Of a stretch of 64,000 bases of DNA, positions 1 to 10,915 are shown piece by piece. The notes under the pieces are model-generated. The model was not told the DNA's origin, ran no database searches, and worked only from the letters and a program-made list of their open reading frames with translations. The stretch's first letter is position 1, and each line of letters opens with the position of its first letter. The position numbers and the translations under genes are program-made. The DNA comes from Taudactylus pleione (taxonomy: Eukaryota; Chordata; Amphibia; Anura; Myobatrachidae): NCBI GenBank assembly GCA_031769625.1, contig JAUIMM010000088.1, forward strand, positions 8,313,501-8,377,500, read 5' to 3'.

Positions 1-307
1 TACAAATGTAAAGATTTTCTGTCCTACCATCCAACTAGTTGATTGGTTGGAATGAAAATCTGGTAAGGTATGAAAGCAAATGACAATCAGCAATTTGCTC
101 ACAAACGCTGGAAAATGAACAAAAACTGTTGTTTGAACAAATTGTTTAGATCAAACATTTATCAAACTTGTCTGACGACCGTTTTCATCTGTTTTCTGGC
201 ATTTAGGAGAAAATTGCTGATCATAATTTACTTACCATACGTTACCAGATTTTCATTCCAACCAATCAACTAGTTGGATGGTTGGACAGAAAATCTTTAC
301 ATGTGTA
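1..307. mobile_element. Fully palindromic MITE (~307 bp)
   Basis: The first and last ~70 bp are near-perfect inverted repeats: the left end begins TACAAATGTAAAGATTTTCT and the right end reads as its complement with one early mismatch (TACACATG). The inner halves also pair imperfectly (the CAATCAGCAATTTGCT block against its complement near 210-230), so the element folds into one long hairpin. TA at both ends fits a TA or TWA target site (Tc1/mariner or Harbinger), but the left edge coincides with the window edge, so the TSD is not proven. A 67-aa open frame inside is not credible as a gene. Confidence 0.8.
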
Positions 308-1638
308 TGCAGCTTAACAGTATTATTTATTAGTATTATTTATTTTTACTTTTAAATTTATTTTAATTTTCATTGTATATCTATTTTCATATATATTTTG
401 TATTTACTATTATCACTATTTTATAGCTCTTCCTGGTCCCTGAATGTCAATATTTTGCATAGTCTACACCTTTATATTCCCATATATGGAGTGGTATCAC
501 TTAGTTTATATTTTATATAGGTTGATGTATTTTTTATATGATGATGCATTTCATGGTTTGTATTTTATACTGTCATACCGATGATGTGAATCCCCATGAT
601 TTATCCTTCTTGGTTTTTCTCCTTTAATAGGTAATACAACTGTATGTGATCTGCTATTATCTTTTTTCATTAGCCTAATTTGGTCATGAGCCTCATCAGT
701 AGGCTCAGACTCTCAACACTATTAGTAAGAGTGTGGGAGGTCTTTACCATTTGGAATGTCTTTTACTAATATAAATAGATTGGTTCCAACCTGTTCAAAG
801 GCAAATAGAGAAAGAGACTAATCTTTTAGAAGCTTTGAACACAACTCCGGTACAGATGTACAAATTGATACCAAAGTTTAACTTTCAACTTTAGGTTTTG
901 TTCTAAATATTTTATTTTTTTTTTAAAGCAAAAAGAAAACAAAAAGCAACTGATGCAACTTTCTTTAGTGTCCCATAACTAATTATTTCCCGCTGTAAAC
1001 TGAGGTGTTCGCTCTTACAGTCTCCACGGTATTAATAATGACCTCTGCCTTTTGCTAACAATTTCTGGAAATCTTCCAACAGGAAATCTTGTGAACTTTG
1101 CACTGATTAAAGGTTTCTTGCTCTGGCCTGCTGGTGCCGGGAAGCAGTCTTGTTTGCCTCACAAACAAGCCAGAGCCCTGTTATCTAATCTGGGCAGGGC
1201 CACGAATAAATCTGCCGCTCATTGACTGAAGGAGGCTTTCTGTTAGCCATAGGAAATAAGAGGAAAATTATGCAAACAATAAATAAGGCAGAGGAGATCC
1301 CCTTAATGAATAATTATCACATTGTTATCCAATGGACTGATCAGAGGTCATGTGGAAAATTAATTTATTTGCAATTTGCCCGTCCGGCCCATGGCTGGCA
1401 CCATCCACTTGCCTGCAGCTGATGCTTCCAGTGCTACAATGAGTGTCAGGAACATAAATTATTGATTTCAGAATAAAAGCAAGAATAATGTACAGGACCA
1501 TGATGCCGCAGGAGATGGCGCACATGTGCATCAGGAGGAACTTAAAGCCCATAGAAAGAGCCACGCTAAAGAGAGCTCGAGAAAGAATAGCAGAGAGTTG
1601 TTTTGGAGGGCAGTGTTAAAGAGCCTGGGCAGGATGTA
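308..1638. other. No recognised feature
   Basis: AT-rich single-copy-looking DNA. I see no ORF with family resemblance, no terminal inverted repeats and no tandem array. Short open frames at 1222-1564 on both strands have no recognisable domain. The stretch lies between the palindromic MITE and the presumed 3' side of the minus-strand endogenous retrovirus. Confidence 0.5.
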
Positions 1639-2267
1639 CTAAGTTGAAAAATTTGGTAAGACACCAGAAAATGCTGTTTTTAGGGGTTTTACCGCATTTC
1701 TCATTTGTACTAAGATCGCATCCCGGTGGGTAACGTCACCCAGAAGTTCCTCTATCGCAAAGGACAGCTCTTCCAGGGAGAGCTGTCCTTTGAGATGTTC
1801 TAGGTAAATACTGGCGATATTATCGCTGGTATGTACCCGATATTTGGCAGTATGTATGGCATCGCGGATGCGGTGCGTAGTACATCCCGACCCCTGTGAG
1901 AGGATCAGCTTGTGGCTGCGTAAGAGAGACTGTAAGGAGTAGAATGCAGCACAGGCACTCAGAGAGAAGCTGCTGAGTTGAGTGGGGGAGGAACTCCATA
2001 AGATATTGATTGGACCGCAGGCTATAGAGAGACAAGAGAGGAAAATGCCCCTTGTATTGAACCAGATCAACAAAGTCAGATTGCATTTTAGCCATAAGGA
2101 ATCATGCCATCAGTGAGAGAGAGGCTGAAGGGAGATTCAGCATGCCACATGGCTGCAAGCAAGACAGGGCTCCTGGTACCTGTGGTCCCACATCAATAGT
2201 AAGCTGGGAGTCCTCATTTGTGAGTGGTCTTTATATTCTGGAGGGGATGTTCTGTCTTGTGTTTTTG
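1639..2267 (-). pseudogene. Unresolved sequence downstream of ERV env
   Basis: Two overlapping minus-strand open frames (144 aa ending at 1639 and 91 aa ending at 1820) lie where the rest of env and the 3' LTR of the minus-strand provirus would be expected. The 144-aa frame has an Ile/Leu/Glu-rich stretch that could be an amphipathic helix, but I see no fusion peptide, CX6CC motif or membrane anchor. It may be a decayed transmembrane-subunit remnant or unrelated sequence. No LTR-like copy of the 5' LTR region (10916-11700) was found here. Confidence 0.25.
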
Positions 2268-2489
2268 CGTATCTATAATGGGTGTAGGGTGTGCAGTGCA
2301 CACAGACACCCTGCACCCATTTGTTATACTTACTTTGTGGCCACCGCTGCTGAAATCACCAAGAAAAAGGTACTGGCACCATTTTTATGGAGATATGCTC
2401 TTGAAAACTTGAAAAACTCTGGCACAATTTTCACTGCCCATGCACAGACATTGCACACGGGCCCCCTCCTCTGATAAAATGCCCCTGAG
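2268..2489. mobile_element. hAT-like MITE inside ERV env
   Basis: It starts GCGTATCTATAATGGGTG and ends TAAAATGCCCCTG, the two ends of a MITE family that also occurs at 42011-42423 and 42922-43221 with exact 8-bp TSDs. This copy is degenerate at its left end, so I could not confirm a TSD. It interrupts the env reading frame of the minus-strand retrovirus: the last ~50 residues of the env frame are MITE sequence read as protein. Confidence 0.6.
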
Positions 2490-3553
2490 TGCAGAGGCAT
2501 CACTAGGGTATGAATACCAAGCATTTCACCATGTGTAAGGGTCACAACCTCTGGAAGTACTCTTCCCAGATAACACAAACCTTCGGAACTCGGAGAGAGC
2601 CACTTATACGCTTTCCTTCCACATATAAAATATACATCATCGGGTAGAACATAAGAAATAGAATGCATCATGATCATCCAACACATTTCCCTCACAAATG
2701 ATCCTATCTCAAGTTCTCCTTTCTGGCTAATACATGTTTCTGGATGTATAACCCTAGCACAGTACCCTTCTGGTATTCTGCCAACCATTTCCTTGGTTTT
2801 ACTTAGTGTATATTTATACCGGAAGTGTCTTCCACTCGACCTAATTGTGCATAACAGTTCATAATTCATAGCCTCATGAGCAGCTCTTTGTGAGAAGGTC
2901 ATCATCTGGTTATTCCCAGTCACCTCCCAACTTCCTGGTTCATTGGAGTTGGTGATGTTTAAACATAAAAGTGTTTTATCTACCTGGTACTGGTGGAGTT
3001 TAAAATGGGGTGGTTTGGTGTTAAGAAATTTTCCATCCAGTGTCTTCCCTTTTTGTAATTCTAAAATTTCAGAGACATTTAATGGGAATGGCACTAATCT
3101 TACATTATGCTGTCCTTGGGGCACGTGAGAGCACACCCAACAGTCGGTTTGGTTCAAAATTTTGCCCACCATGGTATGATAATCCTCTAAAGGATACCCA
3201 CTCCAATACTGGTTATACTTAGGTTGGCACTGTTGGATGCATCTCTCGTTGACTACGGACCCACAGAACTCACACATACAATAATCCTCAGACGATAGAC
3301 CTTCACACTGTCTCTGAGTATCCAGCATAGCAGATCTCTTAACAATTACTGTACTGGGTTTGGTCAGATACTGCCCTCGTGACTGTATTGCTCCTTCTCC
3401 CGACTCCTCTCCATTGAAATCACCATCAGCTCCCCTCTCCATTCTCTGTCCTCCATCACAGAAACCAGAGATCCTGAAACAACCCAAAATAATGAGGACT
3501 CTGGAAGAAAACACAAAGATAACCACAGCAGACCAACCCATTGCTGAAAACAA
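2330..3553 (-). pseudogene. env: ERV envelope (surface subunit), truncated
   Basis: A 407-aa frame resembling gamma-type retroviral envelope surface subunits. Residues ~1-30 are hydrophobic and could be a signal peptide. A CWVC motif at about residue 137 is the CXXC disulfide-isomerase type motif of gamma-like surface subunits. Several N-glycosylation sequons (NQT, NVS, NIT) follow, and a cysteine-containing block near residues 310-330 (CGRKAYKW, then GLCYLG) resembles the C-terminal part of that subunit. From about residue 355 the frame runs into the MITE at 2268-2489 and stops. No furin-type site, fusion peptide or membrane anchor remains in frame, so the product cannot be a complete envelope. 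It lies 118 bp downstream of the end of pol. Confidence 0.75.
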
Positions 3554-3670
3554 AGATCTACAAATGTCTTTAGCTCAGGTATCTCACTGTAACCTTTAAC
3601 CTTCCCGGAACAGGCTTGCAATTGACAGGTCCACGTTATCTGCCTCGATTCCGCCTTGTTTCTCCACCGG

Positions 3671-4708
3671 TTAGTTGACCTTCTTACAGTGAGTGGAATG
3701 GACCCAGGTATCTCTCTCCGCCACTTGCAATGAAGTTGTACTCGTTACCAACATCTGACACGGACCTTCCCACCGATCAGTCAAATAACCTGAACACAAG
3801 AAATTTCTGATCATAACAAATTCTCCAGGTTCAATATCATGACTGTTTGTTTCAGACATATCATGTGACAACAATTTCAGTTTCTGCTGTTGCTGTTTTA
3901 ACTGTTTACTCATTGTTATAAGATACCTTACAGTTACTTCATTGTTACCTTTCAAATCTTCCTGCGGACTTATAATCAAATGATGTTGTCTACCAAACAG
4001 TATTTCAAAGGGGGACAGATTGAGAGGGGGTCTAGGAGTTGTCCTGATACTATGAAGGACAAGTGGTAGTGCTTCTGGCCAACCCAGTCTAGTGTCCAAC
4101 ATGATTGTACTCAATTTGTTTTTAATAGTCCCGTTCATCCTCTCCTCCTTGGCACTGGCTTGTGGTCGGAAGGGGGTATGAAGGCGACTATTAATACCCA
4201 TCAGTTTACACATATTTTGGAAAACATCACCTGTGAAATGAGTACGCCTATCACTCTCGATAATTTTAGGGATACCGTATCTGCATACAAACTCCTGAAC
4301 AATTTTCTTGGCAGTAAATGCAGCAGTATTAGTGGCAGCTGGGTATGCCTCAACCTAATTAGAAAACACATCAGTGCACACTAATACATACTTGAGATTC
4401 TTGCAGGGTGGGAATTGGATGAAATAAATTTGTATTACCTGAAAAGGTTCGTCAGTCGGAGGAATGTGGGATGGTTCGGTAGGGATCATTTTCCCAATGT
4501 TTTTCCTCAAGCAGGTCAGACAGAACATTCTCTTTTCCGCTTGAGAAGAAAAACCTGGTGCGCACCAGTATGCTCTCACCAATTTGCACATACCTTGCTT
4601 TCCCAAATGAGTCAGACCATGCGCTGCCTCAGCCAGACTTGGGTAGTACAAAAAATAAATTTGTGTGTGACTTGCGCTTACATACCGGCAGCTGGGGTCC
4701 AACCCCAA
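3671..4708 (-). pseudogene. pol: ERV pol: integrase, broken
   Basis: One frame carries an N-terminal zinc-binding region (two His in the HGLTHLG segment, then CLTC), a catalytic core and a C-terminal segment ending at 3671. An in-frame TAG at about 4355 splits it. In the core the expected first catalytic Asp position reads Tyr (IQIYFIQF), the second Asp is present in ESDRR, and the Glu is present in KEERMN. The enzyme would therefore lack a key residue even without the stop. The frame differs from the upstream RT frame, consistent with the rearranged stretch between 4709 and 5350. A block containing WEGPCQ near the C-terminus matches the tail of gamma-type integrases. Confidence 0.85.
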
Positions 4709-5202
4709 AGATCACCAACCCTTTTTCCACACACTACACATACAACAAAAATAGGGAAGGCCACCCAGCGCTGATCTAAAAGAAACAGTTGAAATATGTT
4801 AAATTATATAAATAACCAATGATAATAAAAGTTTTGTAATTATCCGGAAAGATGAGCTTCAAGTATAGCTTTCTTTTGAGAATAGATGCTCACCTATACA
4901 CAGTGAGATGAGTGCACATAAAGGTATCTTTTTAGATCCTCCTTCACTTTCCTATCACTGTCATTCACTCCCTTGAATCCAGTACTTCCCAGAGGACCAG
5001 AACAGGCCTAGAGGTAGGCACTGTAAAAAGCATAGGGTAGATCTTTTTCCTAAATGGTTACAGCAAACGTCCCTCTCAGGTCTGGCCAGGTAGCAGCAGT
5101 CTCCCCCACGCCACCTTTTGCTGGTGATGTTTGCAGGTGCTATTAGGGCTAGTTCCCATTTTGTGAATCTAGCTGAGGAGACATGCCTGGTTTAGGCAGA
5201 GT
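4709..5202. other. Foreign or rearranged stretch replacing RNase H
   Basis: Between the RT/RNase H fragment and the integrase zinc domain the expected RNase H codons are missing. The stretch holds AT-rich sequence (4775-4980) of no recognised origin and the left arm of an inverted duplication. I cannot tell whether it arose by insertion or by template switching. Confidence 0.5.
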
Positions 5203-5350
5203 TTAGCAAAGCAGATACAGCATGGCCAGACCTGAGAGGGACATTTGATGTAACCATTTGAGAAAAAGATCTACCAGGGTTGACATCGATCTCTCTATGC
5301 TTTTTACAGTGCCTACCTTAGGCCTATTCTGGTCCTCTGGGAAGTACTGG
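4979..5350. repeat. Inverted duplication within ERV pol
   Basis: Positions 4979-5091 are the reverse complement of 5221-5350 with scattered differences. Both share the GTACTTCCCAGAGGACCAGA block, a CTTTTTACAGTGCCTAC block and GGCCAGACCTGAGAGG. The right arm carries ~17 extra bases near 5275-5292. The arms are separated by ~130 bp. The right arm is part of the pol frame, so the left arm is a locally inverted copy. Confidence 0.85.
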
Positions 5351-5703
5351 AAAGCAGATACAGCATGGGGAGTATAGACAATCATATCATGGCCTAGTAC
5401 CACATCCTCACTCTTACTGACCAATAGAGCAGTTTCTGCTACACTTCTTAAACACGTTGGGAGTGATCTTGCCACAGTGTCCAGTTGTGCACTGTAGTAT
5501 GCTACGGACCTACTGGCATCACCATGTTTTTGTGTGAGGACACCTGCTGCACAAGCATCAGCTTCCATACAATACAAATCAAAAGGTTTTTCATAAGCAG
5601 GTATTCCCAATGTAGGTGCTCTTGTCAGACTATCCTTAAGTTTAAGGAAGGCCTGCTCTGATTCCTCTGTGTGTATGACGTGATCGGGCTTTGAGGAAGA
5701 GAC
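5203..5703 (-). pseudogene. pol: ERV pol: RT connection / start of RNase H
   Basis: Minus-strand frame in the same phase as the RT fragment upstream of the MITE (insert plus TSD is 354 bp, a multiple of three). It matches the region after the RT palm/thumb in gamma-type pol: a LGIPAYEKPFDLYC block followed by a GVLTQKHGD block and a SAQLDTVA block. It stops at 5203, inside the right arm of the inverted duplication, before a complete RNase H domain is formed. Confidence 0.75.
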
Positions 5704-5706
5704 TAA

Positions 5707-6057
5707 GGGCCTGATTCAGAGGCGTTCACAAAAAGCAAGCACTCGCTCTGAAGCAGGGTGGGTGCTGTTTTTTTTAGGAACGGCCTCCTGGCCGCTTGCA
5801 TAGCTGTGGGTGGCCACCCACAGCTATAGCGAGCGGCCATGATGTTGGTCGCGATGGTCTTGACCATCGGGCTTGTGATGAGACCCTTGTGGAAGGGTCT
5901 CATTCATCGCAAGCCCCTGAGAGCTTTCGGCTATAACAGCTAGCTGGGTCTCGCGCATGCGCATGTCGGAGCCGGCTCCGATGTGTGCATGCCCAGTGGG
6001 TCAACATCGACCCGGTTGCGAGCGCTCAGCGCTTGTGACCGGGTCTGAATGAGACCC
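5707..6057. mobile_element. Harbinger-type MITE (family GGGCCTGATTCAGA), in ERV pol
   Basis: It starts GGGCCTGATTCAGAGG and ends GTCTGAATGAGACCC, flanked on both sides by TAA (5704-5706 and 6058-6060), the 3-bp TWA target duplication of PIF/Harbinger elements. Relatives in this window: 21511-21980, 37342-37881, 41061-41574, 52676-53280 and 62066-62507. It interrupts the RT frame without shifting phase. Confidence 0.9.
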
Positions 6058-6060
6058 TAA

Positions 6061-7395
6061 GTCCTGTAATGGCAAGGCCAAAATAGAAAAACCTGGGATC
6101 CACATTCTGCAGTATCCACACATTCCCAAGAAGGTACAAATTTGCTGTTGATTCTGCGGCAGTGTCATGTTCTGTATGGCTTGGATTCTGTCATTTGTCA
6201 TATGTCGTAACCCCTGGGTTAGGCAATGTCCCAAGTATGTAACCCTGGACTTGCATGGCTGTAGTTTGTAGAGATGAAGCAATAAAAGTTTAGTATCATT
6301 TAAACATGACATAAATGAATCAGAACATAACAATAAATCGTCCACATATTGTATTAGAACAGATCCATTGGCAGGTTGAAAAGATTGTAAACAGTCGTGT
6401 AAGGCCTGGAAGAAGATAATGGGGCTGTCTATGAAACCATGGGGCAATCATGTCCATGTGTATTGTACACCCCTGTATGTAAAAGCGAATAGGTACTGAC
6501 AGTCAGGATGAAGAGGTACAGAGAAGAAAGCAGAACAGAGGTCAATGACAGTGAAATGGGTTGCATTTGGTGGGATCTGCTTTAGAATGACAGCTGGATT
6601 TGTCACTACGGGAAATTGGCTCTCTACTACCTTATTAACCCCTCTAAGGTCTTGTACCAGCCTATAACCCCTCCCACCACTCTTCTTCACAGGAAAGATG
6701 GGACTGTTGGCTACACTTGCTGTATGGATTAAAATTCCCTGCAGTAATAATCGCTCAATTATGGGATAAACCCCTAATTCTACCTCCTGTTTTAATGGGT
6801 ACTGGGGAATTTTTGGAGCTTGCCTACCGCTTTTTAGATTTACCATTTTGGGAGCTACATTTGCCATTAATCCAGTGTCCTGTCCGTCCTTGGTCCAAAG
6901 TGATTCTGGAATTTGGGGTAACATTTGATCTACCTGAGATGGATTTTTACCTGAATCGGTAGAGTGATACATTATCCTTTGGGGAGTGTCCAACATATCT
7001 CTCACCTCGTGCACAACTCTCTCTGGAATATCTAGAAATATACCATCAGGGGTACAATATATAACACATCCCATCTTGCATAACAAATCCCTTCCCAGTA
7101 GGTTAGTAGGAGCCGCTGCTGCCAGGAGGAAAGAATGCCTGGTATGCAATGGCCCGATAGTGACCTCTGTGGATTTGGTTAAAGGGTAATGTTGCACTTT
7201 ACCCATTACACCCATTGCTGGTACTGTCTCGCTGGTCACCTGTAAATTAGCTGGAGATTTTATCACTGATCTGGTCACCCCTGTGTCTACAAGAAAAGGA
7301 TATTTAGTAGCAGCTACATCAACCATCATTACCGGTTCTTCCCTAGTACTTCCAATTAACCTGACTATCTGTAGACTACAGGTATGACCTGACCC
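6061..7395 (-). pseudogene. pol: ERV pol: protease and reverse transcriptase, broken
   Basis: Follows gag in the same frame after one UAG. The protease carries the retroviral aspartic-protease triad DTG in FLVDTGV, followed by LLGRDLL near its C-terminal end. The RT begins with the QYPLK-type entry and has the LVQDLRGVNK block, FTVIDLCSAFFSVPL (catalytic Asp) and the YVDD catalytic box at about 6335-6346. One in-frame TGA at 6448-6450, between the FTY-type block and the PHGF block, breaks RT; the frame is otherwise open until the MITE at 6057. Apart from this stop the catalytic motifs look intact. Confidence 0.9.
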
Positions 7396-7398
7396 CTA
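7396..7398 (-). other. gag terminator UAG between in-phase gag and pol
   Basis: Gag (frame ending at 7396) and protease-pol (frame starting upstream of 7329) lie in the same phase, separated by one TAG followed by GGGTCAGGT. In gammaretroviruses a single UAG followed by a purine-rich stretch and a pseudoknot is suppressed to make Gag-Pol. I see the stop and the context; the pseudoknot was not modelled. Confidence 0.75.
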
Positions 7399-8557
7399 GT
7401 GCTGACTCTCACTCTCCAATAGAGCATTTAAGGCCACAATTGGAGCTGGTGATTGTTGGAAATTTCCTGTACTCTGTGTATATCCCTTATGAGGATATCC
7501 AGGTACTCCCTGGTTAGGGGGTCCTACCTTCTTCACCTTACAGTTCCTACTTACTTGTCCCACTTGGTTGCAGTTAAAGCACCTTCGTGAGTGGGGTAGG
7601 TGAAAGGGTTGCTGTGTGAGTTGAGCAGTAGGGAAAGATTGTGGGTGTGGATAAGGATTTTGAGGGAAATATGGTGGTTGTGGATAGTATGGGTTTTGTG
7701 GCTGTGTGTGATAAGTGGGGTTGGGCTGTGTTTGCTGTGGTGCAGGACTGGTGAGGACGTGTAGCTGTGCAGGTGCATGTGTGTCTGGTGGCTGTGATGT
7801 TACAGTCATTCCTTCTAGAGCCTGAATACTAACAGCCATTAGCTTCTTGCTCTGGGTCTCTCTCTTTTTGAGGATGTTTTTATCATGTTCAATAGCGGAT
7901 TTTATGAGTGTGTCTACAGTAACTCCTTTCCAGCCAGGTAGTGAGGTTTGTACTCGGGTCTTTAGATTGTCTTTTAGACCATCCATAAGTACCGTAATGA
8001 TCATTCCCCTGTGATGACTGCTATCTTTAATATCCTCTATGCTAGTGTACTGGGTGATAGCCTGCAGAGCTCGGGTACAATAATCCTCTGCAGATTCACT
8101 CTCTTTTTGTTTTATGGTGAAAATTTTACTCCAGTTAACTACTACTGGAAAATATATACACCCAATTGAGTTATTATGCGGGTAATGTTACCTTGGTTAC
8201 TCTCGTCTGTTAAGGGACCATCTCCATCCAATACGCAATCCGTGATAAACTTTTTCACATCGGTATTGTGTGGAAGACAAGCTCTTAACACCATTCGCCA
8301 ATCTTTATTGGTTGGCTCGTGAGCACTACCCAAATTTTTCACAAATCTTTGGCATTTGGCTAATTCCTTTTTAGGATCAGGGAAATCATTCATTATGGAA
8401 TTTAGCTCCACTCTTGTCCAAGGACAATGCATTGCTACCTCCCTTGTGGGCACTACACCGTTCACATCCGCATTCCCATTCGGAACAGTTATGGTCCGGA
8501 TGGGATGCAGACCGGCTGCACTGCTACTTTTGACCTTGTTACCTGGCTGGGGATTTA

Positions 8558-9333
8558 GGGGCCTATTCATTAAACCTAAAAATTCAATGGAGATAATTAG
8601 GTTTAGAACTCGCATGGAGTTCTAGCTAATTATAGGTGGAATTCATCATTCCACCTCTCCATAAGTATCTATTCCGAAAAGCTGTCATTTTTGCGATGAC
8701 AGCTTTTCGGGAAATAGATACTTTTCTCTGCCTACACTACCTTATCGCATCTGGAAACAGTGCTGCGCATGCGCTGTTACATCTGTAAAACCAGCGCATG
8801 CGCAGCACTGCCTACAGATGCGTTAAGGTAGTGTACCCCCCCGACTTACCTGTCTGCGCAGCAGCCTCCGGCTCCGTCCTGCTGGTCTGTCATGTGGTTT
8901 CCCAGCAGACCACATGACAGATTAGAAAAAAAAAAAAACATTTTTTCTTTTTCTAAACTTTCTTGTGCTCTGCTGGGGAGCACACATGTCCGACCAGCCT
9001 TTGGAGCCTGAGGACGGAGCAGAGCGCCGGAGGGACTCATCGGGGTACCTGCACACGCGGATACAGGTAAGTCGATTCTGCTATTCGCCACCTCACAGTG
9101 GCGAATAGTAACTGCATCAAATTCTGAAAATTCATAATTTTCGGAATTTGATGAATACCACAATTTCCACATCCCCATACTAATGTATGGGGAGTGTGGA
9201 AATTAACGCAGGGGAACTTAGCAAGGAGATATCTGTGATATCTCCTGTGCTAACTCTGTTCATGAATACCAAAATAACGTTATTTAAGGAAAATGTCCTT
9301 AAAAACGTTATTTTAGTGTTGATGAATAGGCCC
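8558..9333. mobile_element. Harbinger-type MITE (family GGGGCCTATTCAT), in ERV gag
   Basis: Terminal inverted repeats GGGGCCTATTCATTAAAC and its complement at the right end (GATGAATAGGCCCC), flanked by TTA on both sides (8555-8557, 9334-9336). The interior has several nested hairpins (for example around 8750-8830 and 8880-8930). A second copy, inverted, lies at 23634-24452 and is closely similar along its length. Confidence 0.92.
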
Positions 9334-9952
9334 CTTAGTCTACTACTTCTACGTATGTGGTTAACAATTTCCTCTACGGGTGCAGTGGATGTTAACACTT
9401 CCTGTACTATCACTGATGAAGATGGGGCCACCACTTGTGCTTGTTGTGATAGAGCATTGTTTTTACAATGACTGTACCTGCACCCCCATCTGCATAGGGC
9501 GGTGGTGGTGTGCGTGAACCACTGGCAATACCTTCCGCAATGCTACTTTGCTGCACGTGTGCGCTATTTTGCAGCGCGCACGCACAGCAGTTTAGCGCTG
9601 CGCGTGCACTCTCCTGTAACGTACTCGTGATGCTAGTTTGCGTTGTGTGCACACCTTTAAGCCATGCATCCCCCTCATGATGCCACAACTTTAAACACTC
9701 ATTATATTTTACCTTTTTCATTCGAGAATGCACCCTACAGATGCTATCTCGGACATTGTTCAATACCTCCTTAACAAAGCTGCCAATTCTGGGGAAAGGT
9801 CTAACACTCTTCATCGTCATTTTAAACCATACATCACAGTACCTAGTTGCATAAGCACCGTACTTAGTATGCATAATATGCCGTGCCGACCCAAGCGGCG
9901 CTTCCAATAGCAGCACTTCATCTAACATCTCTACCGTTTGCTTGGCTCCCAT

Positions 9953-10904
9953 TCTGGGAGAACCCTAAGCTTTTCAATAGAGATTTAGACTGGTGAAAGA
10001 AAGTCAAGATACTTTCACTTTACCTGTGGATGATATTAACAGGATGCGCCCACACACCTATGGAAGAATAACCAGGCTGCTTCCATGCACCTGATTCCTT
10101 TTTGACTACCTTTCAACTGCTAGCATGTAGGCATTCCAATAACACCTACCCTTTTCAGTGATTTCGTCCACCCTCTACTCAGTTCACAATCACAATTTAG
10201 CCACAACTGTGCGGTTCAATTACAATGCTCAAATAACCCTAACTGATCACTGAATACTGTAATCACATTGAGAGCCGAAACTACAACAAAGACAACAACT
10301 ACACCTGCTTATGTGTATAGACTGCAGTATCTACAACCGAGCCACTAGGCCGACACCAGGCGCCTAGCAATTAAGGGTCCTACGATACCCTTAACTAGGG
10401 AACATGTTACCCCTACCAACAAATATTCACTGTTACACACCCTTTTCCTGCGCAGAAAAATACACGTTTTCCCAGACTATGGCAATACTGATCAAGGTAT
10501 TTACAACAATGCTATCTATCAATATCACCATGCAATCTCAACTGCTTTGATTAAAACACATGGCAGCAATACAGGAATACATATACGCTATTGTGCGACT
10601 AGTCGCATACACAATAATGTGACTACTACACAAAACGTATTATTACCCTTACGCTATTGTGCGACTTCCCCTTTTTTTTTACATAAAAATCTATCAATGA
10701 AGGAAAACAAACTTTTTCCTCCCTTGTCCCTGGATTCTTAATCTGTGCTCCTTAAGCCACAATAACGGGTAGCGGACTCTCAGCAACAAAGTGGTAGCAG
10801 ATTTTCGAAGGCACAATGAGTTCTCCTGCTATGGCGCCTCCACCCTTTTGCTGAGAGATCGCTGACTGGGTGTTACCAAGTGACTGATAGCATGATTCAC
10901 ACTG
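9953..10904 (-). other. ERV leader between primer-binding site and gag
   Basis: About 950 bp between the Pro-type primer-binding site and the gag ATG on the minus strand, where packaging signal and splice donor normally lie. No protein frame of note. I did not identify a specific donor or packaging hairpin. Confidence 0.5.
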
Positions 10905-10915
10905 CGAGCCCCCAA
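10905..10915 (-). promoter_or_regulatory. Retroviral primer-binding site, tRNA-Pro type
   Basis: On the minus strand the sequence reads TTGGGGGCTCG, matching the first bases of the tRNA-Pro-complementary binding site (TGGGGGCTCG) used by many gamma-like retroviruses; the match fades after ten bases. It sits directly after the LTR-like region and ~950 bp upstream of gag, the expected place. Confidence 0.7.

Larger units (their letters stand above)
7396..9952 (-). pseudogene. gag: ERV gag, split by a MITE and a frameshift
   Basis: Starts with an ATG followed by Gly (MGAKQT), as needed for N-myristoylation. The matrix part runs to about 9410 and includes a PPPPYADGG motif of the PPxY late-domain type; an in-frame TGA ends it at 9410, before the MITE at 8558-9333. 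Removing MITE plus TSD (779 bp) puts the matrix part in phase with the capsid segment at 8142-8557, which carries a PWTRVEL block. A frameshift near 8145 separates this from the rest of capsid, which includes a major-homology-region-like stretch (TIKQKESESAEDYC). Nucleocapsid near 7570 has a single zinc knuckle in which the expected His is Gln (CFNCNQVGQVSRNC), surrounded by a Pro/Gln-rich linker. Confidence 0.85.
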
